Source of the DNA: Candidatus Neomicrothrix sp. UBA814
GTDB taxonomy: Bacteria > Actinomycetota > Acidimicrobiia > Acidimicrobiales > Poriferisodalaceae
DNA: 64,000 nt
Assembly: GCA_002296525.1 (NCBI GenBank)
Contig: DBIA01000021.1
Location: 434,001-498,000 of the forward strand
Direction: 5' to 3'
Shown here: piece by piece, positions 61,368-64,000 of the stretch
Layout: each line of letters opens with the position of its first letter
How positions within the stretch are numbered: position 1 is the stretch's first letter
Made by a program: the position numbers and the translations under genes
The notes under the pieces: model-generated
The model's input: the letters and a program-made list of their open reading frames with translations, nothing else
What the model was told of the DNA's origin: nothing
The model's database searches: none

Positions 61368-64000
61368 TCAAGCTCGTTTTTCAGCCAAAAGTTCTACCGC
61401 TCTTTGCTCGGTGAGCGCTTCAACTGAGTCCCAGCTCTTGAGCGACGCGTTTGTCTTGCCGTCGGTGACATAGGGTCCAAATTTTCCGTCTTTCAGCAAG
61501 ATGGGCTGACCGCTGTTTGGATCTTTACCGAGCTCTTTGAGCGGTGGTTTCGCTGCTCTCCTGCCGAATTTCTTAGGTACTGCGAGCAGTTGCAGGCATT
61601 CTTCAAGAGTGATGGTCAACAACTGTTCTTCGTTTTGAATATTGCGGCTCTCGCCGTCTTTCAACAAATAGGGGCCGTACGGACCGTTTTGAACAGTTAT
61701 TTCAACCCCGTCAGCGGGATCGGTTCCAACGGTGCGTGGCAAACTCAAGAGTTCGAGAGCTTCCTCGAGGGTGATACGTTCCAGCGTCATAGTTTGAAAG
61801 AGTGACGCTGTTTTCGGTTTCGGTTGATTCTTGAGTTCATCGATTCGACCTAGTTCGTCGACGAGTTCGACAACGTTGTCAAACACTCGAGAGGTTTCGA
61901 TGAGAGAGTTGATGTTGGTGAGACGATCTTCGTTGTCTCCGCGATGTAAGTCCTTTAGGTACCCGGACTTCTCTAGGCATGACTGCAAAGCTGTAGGAGC
62001 GTCTATTTCACGCAGTTCAACTAACGATTTTCTCAGCTTGAGAAATGATCGAATGGCCTTTTGCGCGGCGGGCGAAGAACCGGCTTCTTTCGCCCTTTCG
62101 AAGGCCTCTATGAGGCTGATGTTGTGGGTGTCGCCGAACTCAACAAGTCGTTTGATGGCAGCATCACCGATTCCGCGTTTGGGGTTCTTGATCGCCTGTC
62201 GTACCGAGTCGTTGTCGGGGTAATCGGTCATGCACCGCATGTAGGCAAGCGCTACTTTGAGTTCTTTCTTGTGAAGCGGGAGACCAAGAAGTTGCCCTCC
62301 GGGTGTCGAGGCGGCTGGCATTTTGGGAGGTCGGCCTAGAGAAACGTAGGGGCCAAAGGTTCCGGGACGTGCAATGACTTCTATGCCGGTAGCTGGGTCG
62401 ACGCCTAACACGCGTTCTTCGGGCGTTTCTAAAAGTTGGATTGCTAGGTCGAGAGTGATCTCATCAGGGGTGATGCCGGCGGGTAATGATCGATATTCGT
62501 CGCCTCGTTGCACGTATGGAAAGTTTTTACCAACTTTGGCCACAACGACCTGACCGTCGCTATCTACACCAATCGGGATCGTATTGATTTCGACTGGATC
62601 GATATCGGCGAGACGTTCATCGGATACGAGATCACGCAGACCCGGTAGGGGCTTCCCCGTAGCGTCGACGCTTCCGAAATAGAAATCATCTAGCCATGGG
62701 TTGGGTTCGATTTCGCCTACCGATATCTGATCGAGGTCGTCTTCCATGCTCGCGGTAAGTGCGTAATCCACTAGGTGTGGGAAGTGGTTTTCCATGAGGC
62801 CGACTGTGGCAAATGCAGTGAGCGCGGGGACCAACGCTTGGCCTTTCTTCCAGACATAGCCTCGACTTTGGATGGTGCCAAGAATGCTCGCGTAGGTACT
62901 CGGCCGTCCCACCCCTAGCTCTTCTAGTTGGCGAACTAGGGTCGCCTCGGTGTATCGAGCCGGCGGTTTCGTTTGATGATCTTTACTTTCGAGGGAGGTG
63001 GCAAGCACTGCGTCGCCCTCAGAGAGATTAGGAAGTTCTCGTTCTTCGTCGTCTGATTCATCTGACTGTCGCCCATACAGAGACATAAATCCAGGCGAAG
63101 TGATGACAGTCCCACTGGTACCAAATTCATAGGTTTCCGAGCCGAATGGGGAAGCTGCTAAACGAATGGTGACCGTTTGACCTTCGGCATCATTCATCTG
63201 GCTAGCGATGGTGCGACTCCAGATCAGCTGATACAAGCGCGCTTGGTCACTATCTGTTGTATCTCCTTTGAAGCCAAGGTCGGATGGGTCTCTCCAAGCG
63301 TCTCCTGCGGGCCGGATAGCTTCGTGGGCTTCTTGGGCGTTCTTAACCTTTTTGTTATACACCCGAGCATCTGCAGGCAAATGGTCGTGCCCAAATCGCT
63401 CTCTGATCAATGTCCGAGCAGCGCTCAGGGCATCTGCCGACAGGGTCGTACTGTCGGTGCGCATATATGTTATGTGGCCCTCTTCGTAAAGCTTTTGTGC
63501 GGCACCCATGGTTCGTGAAGCAGAGAAGCCTAAACGCCCGCTGGCTTCTTGCTGGAGAGTCGAGGTCATAAAGGGCGCTGCTGGTCGCCGTCGGTACGGT
63601 TTGGACTCAACGGATTGAACAGTGAACTCGACCCCGCTGAGTGCTGCTGCCAGTTCTTTACCTTGGTCAGTGTTTACGATCGTTCTGTCGGCCTGGCTGA
63701 GCTGACCTTGGGCGTCGAAGTCTCGACCTGTTGCGACACGAACGCCATTAACAGCAGTCAGACCGGCTTTAAAGGTCACACCAGAAGACATTTCAGCTTC
63801 CAAGCTTGAGTATGACGCCGTCTGAAATTCGATTCGTTGACGTTCTCGTTCAACAATCAGACGGTTGGCGACGCTCTGAACTCTGCCTGCGGACAGGCCT
63901 GGCTTAACTTTCTGCCACATTACGGGCGAAACTTTGTAACCGTAGAGCCGGTCGAACTTACGTCGTGCTTCTTGCGCGTCGACGAGGCGGTGATCTAATT
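61368..64000 (-). CDS. topA: DNA topoisomerase I with inserted UvrD 2B-like domain (5' end missing)
   Basis: The start lies beyond the window edge; the visible part is about 877 residues. It lacks the Toprim domain. Residue numbers here count from the in-frame ATG at 63920. The catalytic Tyr is in ITYMRTDSTTL (Y152, codon 63465-63467). C-terminal repeats, with GxFGPYV patterns, are at about 437-530, 709-770 and 771-850. Between GPYVSLG and KPKTASLFQTM lies an extra segment of about 165 residues (531-699, about 61824-62330). It reads HKKELKVALAYMRCM, NPKRGIGDAAIKRL, ISLIEAFERA, SCLEKSGYL and NINSLIETSRVF. These match the order and wording of the 2B domain of UvrD/PcrA helicases. No helicase ATPase motifs are present. 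Confidence 0.9.
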   Translation of the reverse strand, partial: LDHRLVDAQEARRKFDRLYGYKVSPVMWQKVKPGLSAGRVQSVANRLIVERERQRIEFQTASYSSLEAEMSSGVTFKAGLTAVNGVRVATGRDFDAQGQLSQADRTIVNTDQGKELAAALSGVEFTVQSVESKPYRRRPAAPFMTSTLQQEASGRLGFSASRTMGAAQKLYEEGHITYMRTDSTTLSADALSAARTLIRERFGHDHLPADARVYNKKVKNAQEAHEAIRPAGDAWRDPSDLGFKGDTTDSDQARLYQLIWSRTIASQMNDAEGQTVTIRLAASPFGSETYEFGTSGTVITSPGFMSLYGRQSDESDDEERELPNLSEGDAVLATSLESKDHQTKPPARYTEATLVRQLEELGVGRPSTYASILGTIQSRGYVWKKGQALVPALTAFATVGLMENHFPHLVDYALTASMEDDLDQISVGEIEPNPWLDDFYFGSVDATGKPLPGLRDLVSDERLADIDPVEINTIPIGVDSDGQVVVAKVGKNFPYVQRGDEYRSLPAGITPDEITLDLAIQLLETPEERVLGVDPATGIEVIARPGTFGPYVSLGRPPKMPAASTPGGQLLGLPLHKKELKVALAYMRCMTDYPDNDSVRQAIKNPKRGIGDAAIKRLVEFGDTHNISLIEAFERAKEAGSSPAAQKAIRSFLKLRKSLVELREIDAPTALQSCLEKSGYLKDLHRGDNEDRLTNINSLIETSRVFDNVVELVDELGRIDELKNQPKPKTASLFQTMTLERITLEEALELLSLPRTVGTDPADGVEITVQNGPYGPYLLKDGESRNIQNEEQLLTITLEECLQLLAVPKKFGRRAAKPPLKELGKDPNSGQPILLKDGKFGPYVTDGKTNASLKSWDSVEALTEQRAVELLAEKRA

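Noticed and set aside
1..64000. CRISPR arrays, insertion sequences, integrases, toxin-antitoxin or phage-defence genes
   Set aside because: I looked for regular repeats, transposase and integrase motifs, and paired small toxin genes on both strands and found none that could be supported.

Overview
The window looks like a chromosomal segment of an actinobacterium, most likely a marine member of the Acidimicrobiia with moderate GC. That placement is inferred from gene content and not tested by phylogeny. Supporting signs are an F420-type luciferase-family oxidoreductase, a PPOX-class F420 oxidoreductase, a DUF2342 'F420-associated' zincin, DUF3263, a LytR C-terminal protein, a HelD/HelR-type ATPase, ClpC, ChdC-type heme synthesis, a split B12-binding mutase subunit, and many acyl-CoA genes. 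I found no insertion sequence, integrase, prophage or CRISPR array. Nearly every base is in a gene, and many neighbours overlap by 1-20 bases.

Layout: 291-4591 (+) serine hydrolase, luciferase-family oxidoreductase and a double-length CoA transferase. 4607-12185 (-) acyl-CoA and one-carbon/amino-acid genes: two APH-fold kinases, a CinA-like domain, a class V aminotransferase, enoyl-CoA hydratase/isomerase, an HtrA protease, 3-hydroxybutyryl-CoA dehydrogenase and a B12-binding mutase subunit. 12346-16047 (+) MacB/FtsX-type ABC exporter and a PPOX protein. 16112-18217 (-) HelD. 18315-22200 (+) hemE, a hemY/cgoX-type oxidase and an lnt homologue. 22178-28197 (both strands) dtd, an uncharacterised glycosyltransferase/methyltransferase/toroid/GtrA cluster, DoxX, truncated globin and GNAT. 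28223-35447 PAC2, Nudix, glnD with three tightly overlapping small genes ending in larE, and a long acyl-CoA dehydrogenase. 35521-42201 small unknowns, chdC, fdhD, nitrobindin, groEL behind a CIRCE operator, glycerate kinase, LytR_C and DUF3263. 42230-51554 tRNA-Thr(TGT), rlmB, ispF, ispD, clpC, a polyprenyl diphosphate synthase, folP and beta-oxidation genes. 51618-64000 thioesterase, lysS, folK, folB, a phosphatase-like protein, hpt, tilS, zincin, a 44-residue membrane protein, tRNA-Thr(CGT), holB, tmk, an MFS transporter and the 3' part of topA.

Links between genes: hemE, hemY/cgoX and chdC suggest heme is made through coproporphyrin. IspD/IspF supply isoprenoid precursors to the polyprenyl synthase. 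folB, folK and folP make the dihydropteroate core. Five or more acyl-CoA enzymes and a methylmalonyl-type B12 subunit indicate fatty-acid or branched-chain acid catabolism.

The most unusual observations are: (1) topA carries an in-frame insertion of about 165 residues, resembling the 2B domain of UvrD/PcrA helicases, between two of its C-terminal repeats; (2) a dual-specificity-phosphatase-like protein beside folB/hpt in which the catalytic Cys of HCX5R is Lys; (3) an apolipoprotein N-acyltransferase homologue whose catalytic Cys is Ser; (4) the 22.7-26.8 kb cluster of unknown product. All family calls are from reading the protein sequences; no database search was run.
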